Positions 34,879-43,608 of a stretch of 63,235 bases of DNA are shown here, piece by piece. Made by a program: the position numbers and the translations under genes. Origin of the DNA: Dehalococcoidia bacterium (GTDB lineage Bacteria > Chloroflexota > Dehalococcoidia > Lucifugimonadales > UBA1123); contig JAGWBK010000021.1 of NCBI GenBank assembly GCA_021295915.1, positions 1 to 63,235 on the forward strand. The letters run 5' to 3'. Positions within the stretch are counted from its first letter, which is position 1; the number at the start of each line of letters is the position of its first letter. The notes below the pieces were generated by a model. The model did not search any database. It was not told where the DNA came from and saw only the letters and a list, made by a program, of their open reading frames with translations.

Positions 34879-36110
34879 TACCCGCCGCTTTCAGCCAGGG
34901 CGTCAGGGTAGAGGAGCGGACGTAACTCCTGCATAGCCCACACGATCCGTGGGCCCGGATACCGGAGATACAGCCACTCTGATAGCTCGTGAGTACGGCC
35001 TGACTGTGCTGCCGTGAGTCCTGACCACGCGGGATTCGAGAACAGACCTGAGAAATTTTCCTCGCGCGTCTCACTGGGCGACCCGTGGCGCACAACCAGC
35101 ATGACCTCAGGGTCTTGCTCGACCACCTTTTCCAAGCTGAACGGCGTGTAGGCGTGGTTGGGGATGCCCCGGTACATGTATGGCGGGTCCCCGTCGGTGA
35201 TCATGCTACCGCCCAGCAGGTTTACCATATCGCCCAGATATGACGCTGAAGTGAACCCCAGGAAAGACTCGCTGGTTCCGAAAATGCCGAACACGGACGG
35301 GCCCGGTTCTGGCAGTCCACGTTGTTGCTCTTCAACTCTGGAGCGCAGGTCCATGACGGCCTGCTGTGCCCTGGCGGTGCAGCCGGCCATGCTGCCCAGG
35401 AGTTCGACCTTAGCCAGTACGTCTTCAACAGTGTCGACGTCGTAGATCAGTACCGGCACGTCCAGCGCCTGCTGGATCGGTTCTGCGAATCTTCCGTACG
35501 TCGGAGACGTGAGTACAAGGTCCGGCCTGACCGCGGCCAGCTGCTCGATGTTCGGGCCGGCGGAGTGTGAGACAGCGACCACCAGTATGTCGTACGCCTC
35601 AGGTGGGAACACGAACTCGAGGGGTATCTGCGGGCGAGCCACTGGTGTGTAGTCGCAGGCCATCAGCACCTCGACTATCCACGAGTTGGTGACGGCGACT
35701 CGCTCGGGACTGTAGGGAATCTCGACTTCTCTGCCAGTGTCGTCCCTGACTACGCGTGTGTCGGGATGCGGAGTTGGAGTGGGGTCAGGCGGCATCGGCG
35801 TGGGAGTTACGACGACCTCCACGACCTTGGTGACCTCCTGCACGACTGGCTTTTCGACCTCAACCACGACAGTCCTGACGACATCTCTCTCGACGACGAC
35901 TGGCGGTGGGGCAGGGGCCTGTTGGACTAACGTCTTTTCGACTTCGACGATGACGGTCCTGACCACTTCTCTTTCAATGACAACAGGTGATGGCGCGGGG
36001 CCATCCCCAGGACTGCCGGTCGCGCATGACACGGCGAAAAGGATTGAAAGAGTGAGAGCTGTCGCTATCACGTAAACCCAGGCTCGTCTATTCTTCGTGA
36101 TTTGATTCAT
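34878..36110 (-). CDS. Lipoprotein binding protein of the iron/heme importer, with VEVEK tether
   Basis: This 410-residue lipoprotein has signal MNQITKNRR... with lipobox FAVSC at about residues 25-29. A long tether of about 90 residues follows, built from repeats like VVxREVVRTVIVEVEK and a Pro/Thr stretch (TPTPMPPDPTPTPHPD). The BtuF/FecB-like domain then begins at DTRVVRDDTGREVEIPYSPERVAVT and includes a typical LGSMAGC helix. The family binds siderophores, heme or cobalamin outside the membrane and delivers them to the permease. The extended tether probably spans the cell envelope. It is the gene preceding the permease. Confidence 0.9.
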   Translation of the reverse strand: MNQITKNRRAWVYVIATALTLSILFAVSCATGSPGDGPAPSPVVIEREVVRTVIVEVEKTLVQQAPAPPPVVVERDVVRTVVVEVEKPVVQEVTKVVEVVVTPTPMPPDPTPTPHPDTRVVRDDTGREVEIPYSPERVAVTNSWIVEVLMACDYTPVARPQIPLEFVFPPEAYDILVVAVSHSAGPNIEQLAAVRPDLVLTSPTYGRFAEPIQQALDVPVLIYDVDTVEDVLAKVELLGSMAGCTARAQQAVMDLRSRVEEQQRGLPEPGPSVFGIFGTSESFLGFTSASYLGDMVNLLGGSMITDGDPPYMYRGIPNHAYTPFSLEKVVEQDPEVMLVVRHGSPSETREENFSGLFSNPAWSGLTAAQSGRTHELSEWLYLRYPGPRIVWAMQELRPLLYPDALAESGG

Positions 36111-36157
36111 CCCGTCCTCCGAGAATGCCGTTGGGTGGAATGTCAGATAGGTCGCTT

Positions 36158-36709
36158 CTAATGTCCGAAGCTATCAAGCGGGAGCTCACGGTCTGCGTCT
36201 GGCCCGTCGTCTTTCTTAGTAGCGCGCTCTTCCTTGGACCCCATGATTTCTGTCAGTACGTTTTCGAAAACGGCAGGTAGACCGGGGTTTCCAGCTTCGT
36301 GTTGCTTACTGCTCTCGATTGGAGGGACCACACTGGGTTCGTCTTTCACATCGAGGAAAAGTGGAATCTGTACGTGCAGCGCAAACGCGACAAGCTCTAC
36401 CACGTCGGCTTTAATCCGCGTTAATTCTTCATCGCGGCTCATGCATATCGCCGCACTTACGCCTTTGGTCTTGCTCAGGCTGACTATGACCGAGGTGAAT
36501 GCACCGCCGAGTTGATCGACACACTCAGAGAGGATTCCATAGATTCCGCAGCGGTCGTTCAGCCCGTGGCCCTCAAGTGCAAGAATGCCTGCCTTATGGC
36601 TGGGTATAGTTATCTTGAACTTATCCTTGGTCTCAACAGCCTCGAGAAGCAGGGTTGTCTTATTGGTAGACTGGTCTTTGAAGAGGCGTGTGACTGAAGC
36701 GAGCTCCAT
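36158..36709 (-). CDS. Bifunctional-nuclease (BFN/DUF151)-like protein
   Basis: This protein has about 183 residues. Its N-terminal 130 residues fit the BFN domain pattern: TTLLLEAVETKDKFKITIPS, then LEGHGLNDRCGIYGILSECVDQLG, then TRIKADVVELVAFALHVQIP, which corresponds to the family DARPSDAIALAL-IP motif though it is not identical. The C-terminal 50 residues are polar and probably disordered. The start is ATG 36709 with GGGGAT ahead; upstream in-frame codons lie in an AT-rich region. It precedes the iron importer by 47 bases and may be cotranscribed. The nuclease function claimed for plant BFN proteins is not established for bacterial members. Confidence 0.7.
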   Translation of the reverse strand: MELASVTRLFKDQSTNKTTLLLEAVETKDKFKITIPSHKAGILALEGHGLNDRCGIYGILSECVDQLGGAFTSVIVSLSKTKGVSAAICMSRDEELTRIKADVVELVAFALHVQIPLFLDVKDEPSVVPPIESSKQHEAGNPGLPAVFENVLTEIMGSKEERATKKDDGPDADRELPLDSFGH

Positions 36710-36929
36710 AGTAGATCCCCAACTTTCCTGATGTCTTTGACTACGTATGGAATAATTCACGTGAATAGTAATGACGTAATCCATACTAATTGGCCACATA
36801 TAGCCATTATTAGTATATAGATATTCAAGTAATTACTATGACCATAGTGGTAACATTAGTTAAGACGTTGTAGTTCAGTCTCTTCTATGGAGGCACGGTC
36901 GGACGGATGAATACCCATACCTGCCCTGT

Positions 36930-36935
36930 TACAAT
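36930..36935 (+). promoter_or_regulatory. Possible -10 box (TACAAT) for the FIST gene
   Basis: TACAAT lies about 50 bases before the ATG of the FIST protein, at the end of an AT-rich divergent intergenic region (36710-36986). No clear -35 is present. The hexamer recurs ahead of other genes in this window, which is the main support. Confidence 0.35.
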
Positions 36936-36986
36936 GGCGTATCGTAGAGGGTCGTCGAGGACTAGATTTCATCGGGAGGGCGGACG

Positions 36987-38171
36987 ATGAAGTGGGTAAC
37001 TTCCGTATCGGAGCACAGGTTTCTCAAGTACGCGGTTGCCGAGTGCGCGACCGAGATCAGGGAAGCGCTTGGCGAACAGAGTCCAGACCTCGCCGTCGTC
37101 TTCGTTTCCGCTCACCATGCCGCCCGGTACGAGGAGCTTCCCTCGCTCGTGAGAGAGTTGATCGGGGAGTGCGTTCTGGTTGGCTGCTCCGGCGGAGGAG
37201 TAATCGGAGCCGGCAGAGAGGTGGAGAACCGGCCCGGCTTCTCGATTGCGGTAGCCGTACTGCCTGAGACGACTGTGGCGGCGTTCCACATCGAGAACTC
37301 CGATCTGCCCGACGGAGATGCCCCGCCTCACCTGTGGGAGGACATGCTGGGCGTTACTGTCCAGGACGACCCACAGTTCCTGCTGCTGTCCGACCCGTTC
37401 AGCGTCCAGGGCGAGCACCTTCTCATGGGACTCGACTACGCCTTCCCTAAAAGCGCGAAGATCGGCGGTCTGGCGTCCGGCGGACAGCAGCCCGGCGCCA
37501 ACGCGCTGTACTTTGGAGAAGAGGTGCACAGGTCGGGGGCTGTCGGTGTTGCGCTACACGGGAACGTGGCTGTCGACACGATAGTCGCGCAGGGCTGTAG
37601 GCCCATCGGCGGGCGGATGCAGATTACCGGGTCTGACCGAAACATGCTAATGGAGCTTGACGGCCGGAGTACCTTCGACGTACTGAGAGAACTGTTCGCC
37701 GGGATGAGCGAACGCGACCAGCAGCTTGCCCAGCACTCGCTCTTCCTCGGCGTGGTGATGGACGAATTCAACGACGAACCAAAACTGGGGGACTTCCTGA
37801 TCAGGAACATCATCGGCCTGGACGCGAAGCGCGGCGCCCTGGCCGTGGGCGAGTACCTTAAAGAGGGTCAGATCGTCCAGTTCCACCTGAGAGACGCCGA
37901 GACATCGTCGCAGGACCTCAACGATATGCTGAACCAGTACACGTCGGACGGCGTTCAGACATCAGGCAACGGTGCGCTACTGTTCCAGTGCCTGGGACGC
38001 GGCGAGTACCTGTACGGTCGACCCGACCACGACACGGACATGTTCCGCGACAAGGTCGGCGACATCCCGCTGGCCGGCTTCTTCTGCAACGGCGAGATCG
38101 GGCAGGTGTCGGGCTCGACGTACCTGCACGGCTACACCAGCTCATTCGGCATCTTCAGGCCGAAGGCCTGA
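36987..38171 (+). CDS. FIST domain protein
   Basis: This 394-residue protein has FIST_N followed by FIST_C. FIST proteins are thought to be intracellular sensors, often of small molecules such as amino acids. Readable elements are LVGCSGGGVIGAGREVE, the SAKIGGLASGGQQPGANALYFGEE region and VAVDTIVAQGCRPIGG in the N-terminal part, and PLAGFFCNGEIGQVSGSTYLHGYTSS at the C-terminus. GGGAGG precedes the ATG. It is divergent from the BFN-like gene and convergent with the TPR gene. No kinase or other output is fused, so signal output would be through a partner not identified here. Confidence 0.9.
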   Translation: MKWVTSVSEHRFLKYAVAECATEIREALGEQSPDLAVVFVSAHHAARYEELPSLVRELIGECVLVGCSGGGVIGAGREVENRPGFSIAVAVLPETTVAAFHIENSDLPDGDAPPHLWEDMLGVTVQDDPQFLLLSDPFSVQGEHLLMGLDYAFPKSAKIGGLASGGQQPGANALYFGEEVHRSGAVGVALHGNVAVDTIVAQGCRPIGGRMQITGSDRNMLMELDGRSTFDVLRELFAGMSERDQQLAQHSLFLGVVMDEFNDEPKLGDFLIRNIIGLDAKRGALAVGEYLKEGQIVQFHLRDAETSSQDLNDMLNQYTSDGVQTSGNGALLFQCLGRGEYLYGRPDHDTDMFRDKVGDIPLAGFFCNGEIGQVSGSTYLHGYTSSFGIFRPKA

Positions 38172-38193
38172 TCGACGGACGGTCCCTGACGAG

Positions 38194-38673
38194 TTAACCA
38201 GCCTCCAGCTCTCGCGCTCGAAGAAAATCCTGGTAGGAGGCGTCGGAGTTGCCGAGCAGGTGGTTGACGACGCTCCTGTGGCGGTAGGCAGGCCAGTACT
38301 CTGAATCGAGCTCTATGGCCATGTTGAAGTCTGATAGGGCCGACTCCAGGTCTCCGACCTCTGAGTGTGCGAGTCCCCTGTTGTGGTAGGCGTCCCGGTA
38401 CTCCTGGTCGATTTGGATAGCGCGAGAAGTGTTGTCCACGGCGTCCCCGAAGTTGCCGAGGCACAGGTTGGCGACCCCGAGGTTATTGTGGGCCATCGCA
38501 TTCGCCGGTTCGAGTTCGACCACCCGCTCCATGTCGGTCTTAGCCTGGACGTACTCGCCTCTGTTCGAGTGGGCGTTGCCGCGTTTGAACCAGGCTTCGG
38601 CGTTGTCCGGATCGAGTTCGATCACGGCGGTCGTCTCCGCGATGATCGCCTCAAGGTCTGCGGGTGATGTCAC
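38194..38673 (-). CDS. TPR-repeat protein
   Basis: This 159-residue protein is made of about four tetratricopeptide repeats: DPDNAEAWFKRGNAHSNRGEY, EPANAMAHNNLGVANLCLG, YRDAYHNRGLAHSEVGD and SEYWPAYRHRSVVNHLLG. It has no signal peptide or membrane helix, so it would act as a cytoplasmic scaffold. It starts four bases after the panB stop codon, indicating cotranscription with the pantothenate genes. A metabolic link is not implied by the family. Confidence 0.9.
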   Translation of the reverse strand: MTSPADLEAIIAETTAVIELDPDNAEAWFKRGNAHSNRGEYVQAKTDMERVVELEPANAMAHNNLGVANLCLGNFGDAVDNTSRAIQIDQEYRDAYHNRGLAHSEVGDLESALSDFNMAIELDSEYWPAYRHRSVVNHLLGNSDASYQDFLRARELEAG

Positions 38674-38677
38674 GCGG

Positions 38678-39526
38678 CTAGACAGGCTTGGCTGAGTACT
38701 CGGACAGCTCTTCCAGCACGTCCTCGTTCAGCTTGAAGCTCTCGGAGTCGTCGGGGAACTGCTCGTTTTCGATGTCCCGGATATAGCCCTGGGTCGCCTC
38801 GATGATCGTCTGTCCCAACTGCGCGTACTGCCGGGCATGCTTGGGAACGAAGTCCTGGTACAGACCCATCATATCGTGGAAGACCTGTACCTGGCCGTCG
38901 CAGCCCGCACCTGCCCCGATACCGATGGTCGGCACGCCGACGCGTTCGGTAATCATGCCCGCAAGCTGGGCCGGAACGCACTCGAGCACGATGGCGTAAG
39001 CTCCGGCCTCCTCAAGCGCTCTGGCGTCCTCCATGAGACGTACGGCGTCTTTGAGGCTTCGTCCCTGGACCCTGTAGCCGCCGAGCTGGTTGACCGCCTG
39101 TGGCGTTAGCCCGATGTGGCCCATGACCGGGATGCCGCTCTCGACGATGCGGCTGACCGTTTCTGCCTGGGTGCGTCCGCCTTCGAGCTTTACCGACTGC
39201 GCTCCGCCCTCCTTGAGCAGGCGTCCTGCATTGTGGATCGCCTCAGGGATATCGGCGTGGTAGCTCAGGAAGGGCAGGTCTCCGACCACGTGAGCGCGCT
39301 GGGTGCCCCGAACGACGGTCTTGATGTGATGGACCATCTCGTCCATGGTCACCGGCACGGTGGAATCGTAGCCCAGAACGACCTGGCCGAGGCTGTCGCC
39401 GACTAGAATCAGGGGGATGCCGGCCCGCTCGACCAGCTGGGCTGAGGTGTAGTCGTAGGCGGTGATCATGGGGATCTTCTCCCCGTTCCGTTTCATCCGC
39501 CTGAGGTCTCTGATCGTAACTCGCAT
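38678..39526 (-). CDS. panB: 3-methyl-2-oxobutanoate hydroxymethyltransferase
   Basis: This 282-residue enzyme makes ketopantoate from 2-oxoisovalerate and 5,10-methylene-tetrahydrofolate, the first step of pantothenate/CoA synthesis. The metal and catalytic residues align with E. coli PanB: D44 in VGDSLG, D83 in VGDLP, E115 in VKLEGG and E182 in LECVP. Length and motifs are full. The start is ATG with GAGGTACC ahead. A putative ketopantoate-reductase-like gene lies just upstream on the same strand, while panC and panD are not in the window. Confidence 0.96.
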   Translation of the reverse strand: MRVTIRDLRRMKRNGEKIPMITAYDYTSAQLVERAGIPLILVGDSLGQVVLGYDSTVPVTMDEMVHHIKTVVRGTQRAHVVGDLPFLSYHADIPEAIHNAGRLLKEGGAQSVKLEGGRTQAETVSRIVESGIPVMGHIGLTPQAVNQLGGYRVQGRSLKDAVRLMEDARALEEAGAYAIVLECVPAQLAGMITERVGVPTIGIGAGAGCDGQVQVFHDMMGLYQDFVPKHARQYAQLGQTIIEATQGYIRDIENEQFPDDSESFKLNEDVLEELSEYSAKPV

Positions 39527-39559
39527 TGGTACCTCCTCGAATCGAGTGAAGTCCGTCGA

Positions 39560-40441
39560 TTATGACCTGACTATGTGCCTGTCTTCGATTTCGGCAGATA
39601 GCTCTTCGCTGAGAGATCCCTTCTCCACAGCGAAAGGCAGCCCTGCCAGCGCCAGCTCGCAGTACAGCAGCAGGAACTCTGGCGCGTGCGACTTCAGGGC
39701 GTCGAGATGCTTACGGATCGTCCCGACATCGCCGCGAGGGTAGGGGCCGGCAACGCCCTGGGGCACTCCGTTGGCGTCCAGGTTCCTTGCGACCGCGCCC
39801 ATCATGGGAGTCAGCGCCCTGATGCCCTCGTCGCGAGTGTGGTCGAACTTCGGCCATACCGATGCTGCGACGGACGCGAGCACCGCGAGCAGGTTGCCCA
39901 TCAGCACGCCCGTAAGATGATAGAGAACCTTGTCCTCGGGCCGCAGGAAGATCGGGTTGCCCCCGATGTCGTGTGCCATCTGCTCCAGGTAGTCATGCAT
40001 CTCCGGGGCCGACTCGATGCCGAAAGTCACTCCTGGGATGTTCTGTACGCCTTCGTCAACTGAGGAGAACGCTTGCAGCGGGTGGAACGCGCCTACGAGT
40101 GCGCCCTGCTCCGCGGCCGCGTCGAGGAGATCGAGACTCGCAGCGCCCGAGCAGTGTGCTACGCCCTGTCCCTCTCTAATCTTCAGCGACTCGCATACGT
40201 CGCTAATCGCGTCGTCGGGTGTGGTGATGAACACGATCCCCACCGAGTCGACAAGCTTCTGTTGGCTGCGGTAGGGCACGCAACCCGGAATGCGGTCTGC
40301 GAGAGACTGTGCCGAGGCGTGAGTCCGGCTGGCAGTGGCAACCACGGGATATCCCGCATTGTGCAACGCCACCGCGATTGAACCTCCAACCGCGCCGGCG
40401 CCGATGAAGCCAATGGGTGTGGACTTGTCGATGTCTCTCAT
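39560..40441 (-). CDS. Rossmann-like / DUF2520 protein (possible ketopantoate reductase-type)
   Basis: This 293-residue protein has an N-terminal NAD(P)-binding fold with GAGAVGG (14-20) and a C-terminal DUF2520 helical domain (KVLYHLTGVLMGNLLAVLASVA). The fold resembles 6-phosphogluconate or ketopantoate reductase. DUF2520 genes often neighbour panB or panC, so a role in the ketopantoate to pantoate step is a reasonable inference, not a proven one. It overlaps the upstream P1 peptidase stop by 4 bases and lies 33 bases ahead of panB. Confidence 0.87.
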   Translation of the reverse strand: MRDIDKSTPIGFIGAGAVGGSIAVALHNAGYPVVATASRTHASAQSLADRIPGCVPYRSQQKLVDSVGIVFITTPDDAISDVCESLKIREGQGVAHCSGAASLDLLDAAAEQGALVGAFHPLQAFSSVDEGVQNIPGVTFGIESAPEMHDYLEQMAHDIGGNPIFLRPEDKVLYHLTGVLMGNLLAVLASVAASVWPKFDHTRDEGIRALTPMMGAVARNLDANGVPQGVAGPYPRGDVGTIRKHLDALKSHAPEFLLLYCELALAGLPFAVEKGSLSEELSAEIEDRHIVRS

Positions 40442-41415
40442 TCAGATAACTCAGAGACGGACTTCACGCCGTCTAGTCCTGTTGCCTTCTGTACGGCTCG
40501 CACTATCGCCCTGCTTACGCTCACTGCCGTTGCCGCGCAGAGACGGTTCATGTTGACCGGGCCTTCATGCTGCCGCGTAGACAGGGCAAATATGGTATCA
40601 CCATCGCTCATCAGATGTGCGGGCCTGACAGCCATCGCGAGACCGTCGTGGGCGACCGCTGCCAGCTTGTTGGCCTGCGACTTTGTCAGTGTCGCGTTGG
40701 TCGCTACAACGCCGATGGTGGTGTTTTCTCCGGGTGGTGGCTGCGGGCCTTCGAAATCTGGACTGGTTATCAGACTCATTGAGTCCAGCATGGTGACGCC
40801 GTCATCGCTGAGTGGACCGGCAACGATCTGTGATGTCTCCGGGTCGACCACGCCTCCGACTGCGTTGACTGCGACGATTGCGCCAACTGTCACGTCGTTG
40901 CCTAGATGAACACTCGCCGTTCCAATGCCGCCCTTGATGCATCTATCGCGTCCCAGCAGCTTGACGACGGTGGCTCCCGTACCTGCTCCGACGGTGCCCT
41001 CGGCGACCTCGCCACCGTGGGATGCTTCGCAGGCGAGCCTTCCCGCCCTGGCGTCTGGGCGGACCTCGTGTGTAACCATTCCCAGGTCGAACAGAATCGC
41101 AGCGGGGACTATCGGTATGGTGGCGTTGCCGAACTCGATGCCGACGCCTTTCTCCTCGAGATACTCGACGACGCCTGTAGCAGCGGCCAGTCCGAAGGCG
41201 CTGCCGCCGCTGAGAAGCACCGCGTGGACCCTGTCCACCATCGCGGTCGGCGACAGCAGGTCTGTCTCACGCGTCCCGGGCGCAGAACCGCGAACGTCCA
41301 CACCGCCCACGGCGCCGTCTTCGCACAATACGACCGTGCAGCCGGTTGCGTTCTCGGGGTCTGTGTAGTGCCCGACGTTGATTCCAGGCACTGCGGTTAT
41401 GCCGGGGTTAGACAT
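40438..41415 (-). CDS. P1 family (DmpA/S58-type) peptidase
   Basis: This 325-residue member of the P1/DmpA family is of the Ntn-hydrolase-like, self-processing type. Family motifs are present: VPGINVGHYTD, LLSGGSAFGLAAATGVVEYL, VGAGTGATV and the cleavage-site region GENTTIGVVATNA (229-241), where Thr-232 would become the new N-terminal nucleophile. DmpA-type enzymes cleave N-terminal residues from small peptides and beta-peptides. It is cytoplasmic by lack of a signal. It sits at the head of a peptidase - DUF2520 - panB - TPR run and behind the Kelch gene by 32 bases. Confidence 0.9.
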   Translation of the reverse strand: MSNPGITAVPGINVGHYTDPENATGCTVVLCEDGAVGGVDVRGSAPGTRETDLLSPTAMVDRVHAVLLSGGSAFGLAAATGVVEYLEEKGVGIEFGNATIPIVPAAILFDLGMVTHEVRPDARAGRLACEASHGGEVAEGTVGAGTGATVVKLLGRDRCIKGGIGTASVHLGNDVTVGAIVAVNAVGGVVDPETSQIVAGPLSDDGVTMLDSMSLITSPDFEGPQPPPGENTTIGVVATNATLTKSQANKLAAVAHDGLAMAVRPAHLMSDGDTIFALSTRQHEGPVNMNRLCAATAVSVSRAIVRAVQKATGLDGVKSVSELSE

Positions 41416-41447
41416 GAAAGCTCGAAAGGTTGTAGTCAGAGGGTACG

Positions 41448-42671
41448 TTAAGAGGGGTCTGCAACTGACCAGGAGTTCGAGTCCGGATCGTAGATTTCCG
41501 TTGAATTGGTCGGGCCACTGAACCCAAAGCCACCGGTTACGACGACTCTTCCGTCGTCAATTAGCGTGGCTGTGTGGAACCCTCGTCCGGTTTCCATGGA
41601 TCCTGCATCCGACCAGCTATCCGTGGCTGGATCGTACACCTCCGCAGCGGCGACGAACTGCCCAGATCCAAGGCCGCCGACGACCAGAACTCTGCCATCC
41701 TGCAATACGACTGCCGACGGCTTGAGGCGAGGTGTACTCATTTCAGCCGCGGACGTCCAACTGCCGGTGGCGGGATCGTATAACTCGGCCGATGCCAGAC
41801 GTCCTGATGTCCCACCACCACCTACCACAAGTACCTTACCGTCCTGCAGTACCACCGCCGCGAAGCGTTCCCTAGCATCGGCCATGTCGGCAGTGGCAGA
41901 CCAGGTACCGGAAGACGGGTCGTATATCTCGACCGACTGGAAAGGGTCATCACCAGCGTCGCCACCGGCAACCAGCGCCATCCCGTTGTCGAGCGGCACG
42001 AGGGAGTGTCCCTGACGGGTTTGGGACATGGTGCCCGCAGATGACCACTGGCCAGTTGCAGGGTCGAAAACCTCAGCAGAAGCGAGCACGGATGTGTCGG
42101 TACCCTTGCCGTCGTTTCCGCCGGCGACCAGGACGGACCCGTCGGACAGCAGGGCAGCGGCGACGTAGTCTCGCAGGATGCTGATGTCTCCTGCGAATGA
42201 CCATGTTGCGCTGGCAGGGTCGAATAGGTCGGTCTCTATAAGCGGCCGTTCGAGTTGCTGTTCCTGGATCCCGGCCTGAAGAACTCCCGCTCCTCCTACC
42301 AACAGCACCCGTCCGTCATTGAGCAGCACGGCGGCGTGCTGTGTACGCTGGCGGCCCATGGCCCCTCCGGGCTCCCAGCGCCCGGTTGACGGGTCGTAGA
42401 GCTCAGAAGTGTCCGTGATTGCCTCGAGCCGTCCGCTGCCGTCATCGCCGCCTGCGACCAGCAGACGTCCGTCCTGAAGCAGGGTGGTCGTGTGGGTACC
42501 CCGAGCGAAAGACATGCTGTTGGTCGGGAGAGGAGTGGGCGTATCTATCACGACCATCGGAGTGGGCAGAACTACCTGCTCATCCTGCTGGTCTCCGGAC
42601 CCGCCTCCACAGGCTCCTGACACCAGAACCAGTGTGCCGAAAATCAGTAACGTCAGAAGTAGAGAGCGCAT
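41448..42671 (-). CDS. Kelch-repeat lipoprotein
   Basis: This 407-residue lipoprotein has a signal with lipobox VSGAC near residues 17-21. Six or seven Kelch repeats follow, each with a core like LxDGRVLVVGG and a following YDPATGxWS (for example VLVAGGNDG, MALVAGGDAG, VLVVGGGGTSG, VVVTGGFGFSG). It would fold as a beta-propeller facing outward. It begins 34 bases after the stop of an Opp/Dpp permease gene, so it may be cotranscribed with the importer; a ligand-binding or adhesive role is possible. Confidence 0.9.
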   Translation of the reverse strand: MRSLLLTLLIFGTLVLVSGACGGGSGDQQDEQVVLPTPMVVIDTPTPLPTNSMSFARGTHTTTLLQDGRLLVAGGDDGSGRLEAITDTSELYDPSTGRWEPGGAMGRQRTQHAAVLLNDGRVLLVGGAGVLQAGIQEQQLERPLIETDLFDPASATWSFAGDISILRDYVAAALLSDGSVLVAGGNDGKGTDTSVLASAEVFDPATGQWSSAGTMSQTRQGHSLVPLDNGMALVAGGDAGDDPFQSVEIYDPSSGTWSATADMADARERFAAVVLQDGKVLVVGGGGTSGRLASAELYDPATGSWTSAAEMSTPRLKPSAVVLQDGRVLVVGGLGSGQFVAAAEVYDPATDSWSDAGSMETGRGFHTATLIDDGRVVVTGGFGFSGPTNSTEIYDPDSNSWSVADPS

Positions 42672-42705
42672 TTGAATGATCTCACCAAGCTTTTCGAGCA
42701 GGGTA

Positions 42706-43608
42706 CTACATCCGGCGTCTCAGTTTGGGATCGAGGCTGTCTCGCAGGCCATCTCCCGCAAGGTTGACCCCCAGAACGGTTATGGTCAGAAAGAGGCCGG
42801 GGAAGAAGATGACCCACACGGCACGTGAAATAAAGTTCCGTCCCTCCGCCATGACGTTCCCCCAACTCGGGATCTCCGGCGGCGGGCCAGCGCCGAGGAA
42901 GCTGAGGTACGCCTCAGTCAAAATTGCGGCCGCGCAGATGAATGTCGCCTGAATAATCAACGGCGCCATAGTATTGGGCAGGATGTATCGAGCCAGGATG
43001 CGGACCGGCGGTACCCCCACCGCGCGCGCGGCGTCTACGAACATCTGCTCGCGCAAACTCAGTACCGAAGACCTCACCACGCGCACGGCACGCGGCGTTT
43101 CAACCACTGTCAATGCAATTATGACGTTCTGCATGCTGCCGCCCAGCAGTGCCATCATAGCCATCGCCAGGAGGACGGAAGGGATGGACATCAGCCCATC
43201 CATAAGGCGCATTATGACTGTGTCCAGCTTCGGGTAGTATCCCGCGGGAAGCCCGATCAGGATTGCATTGATGAGCGATACCAATGCCACAGACAGCCCG
43301 ACGGTGAGCGATATCCTTGTGCCGAATATGGTTCTGGAAAATACGTCCCTGCCCAGGTTGTCGGTACCGAACCAGAACTCTGACTGTGGCTCGGCAAACC
43401 TGTTGAACGGGTCAACGTCGCCTGCGTCACTGGACGCGATCAGCGGGGCGCAGATGGCGATCAGCAGCATTGCCAGTACGACCGCTATCCCCGCGACCAT
43501 TGTTGGATTCCTGGCAGAGACTTTCCTGAGGCTCGTCAGTAGCCCACCAACCACTTCACGAGTGGTTGCCGGCTTGAGGGTGATGCCTGCCCGTGGTTCC
43601 TCCGCCAT
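42706..43608 (-). CDS. Opp/Dpp-type ABC permease, DppC-like (cassette 1)
   Basis: This 300-residue inner-membrane permease has about six helices, and the DppC pattern is complete. The N-terminal RNPTMVAGIAVVL stretch, the LFGTDNLGRDVFSRTIFGTR-type motif (here FWFGTDNLGRDVFSRTIFG) and the EAA-type loop ARAVGVPPVRILARYILPNT are all visible. The stop overlaps nothing; its start is 1 base from the DppB stop. It pairs with DppB and the lipoprotein upstream. No ATPase gene is nearby. It is closely related to the second DppC at 46752. Confidence 0.93.
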   Translation of the reverse strand: MAEEPRAGITLKPATTREVVGGLLTSLRKVSARNPTMVAGIAVVLAMLLIAICAPLIASSDAGDVDPFNRFAEPQSEFWFGTDNLGRDVFSRTIFGTRISLTVGLSVALVSLINAILIGLPAGYYPKLDTVIMRLMDGLMSIPSVLLAMAMMALLGGSMQNVIIALTVVETPRAVRVVRSSVLSLREQMFVDAARAVGVPPVRILARYILPNTMAPLIIQATFICAAAILTEAYLSFLGAGPPPEIPSWGNVMAEGRNFISRAVWVIFFPGLFLTITVLGVNLAGDGLRDSLDPKLRRRM

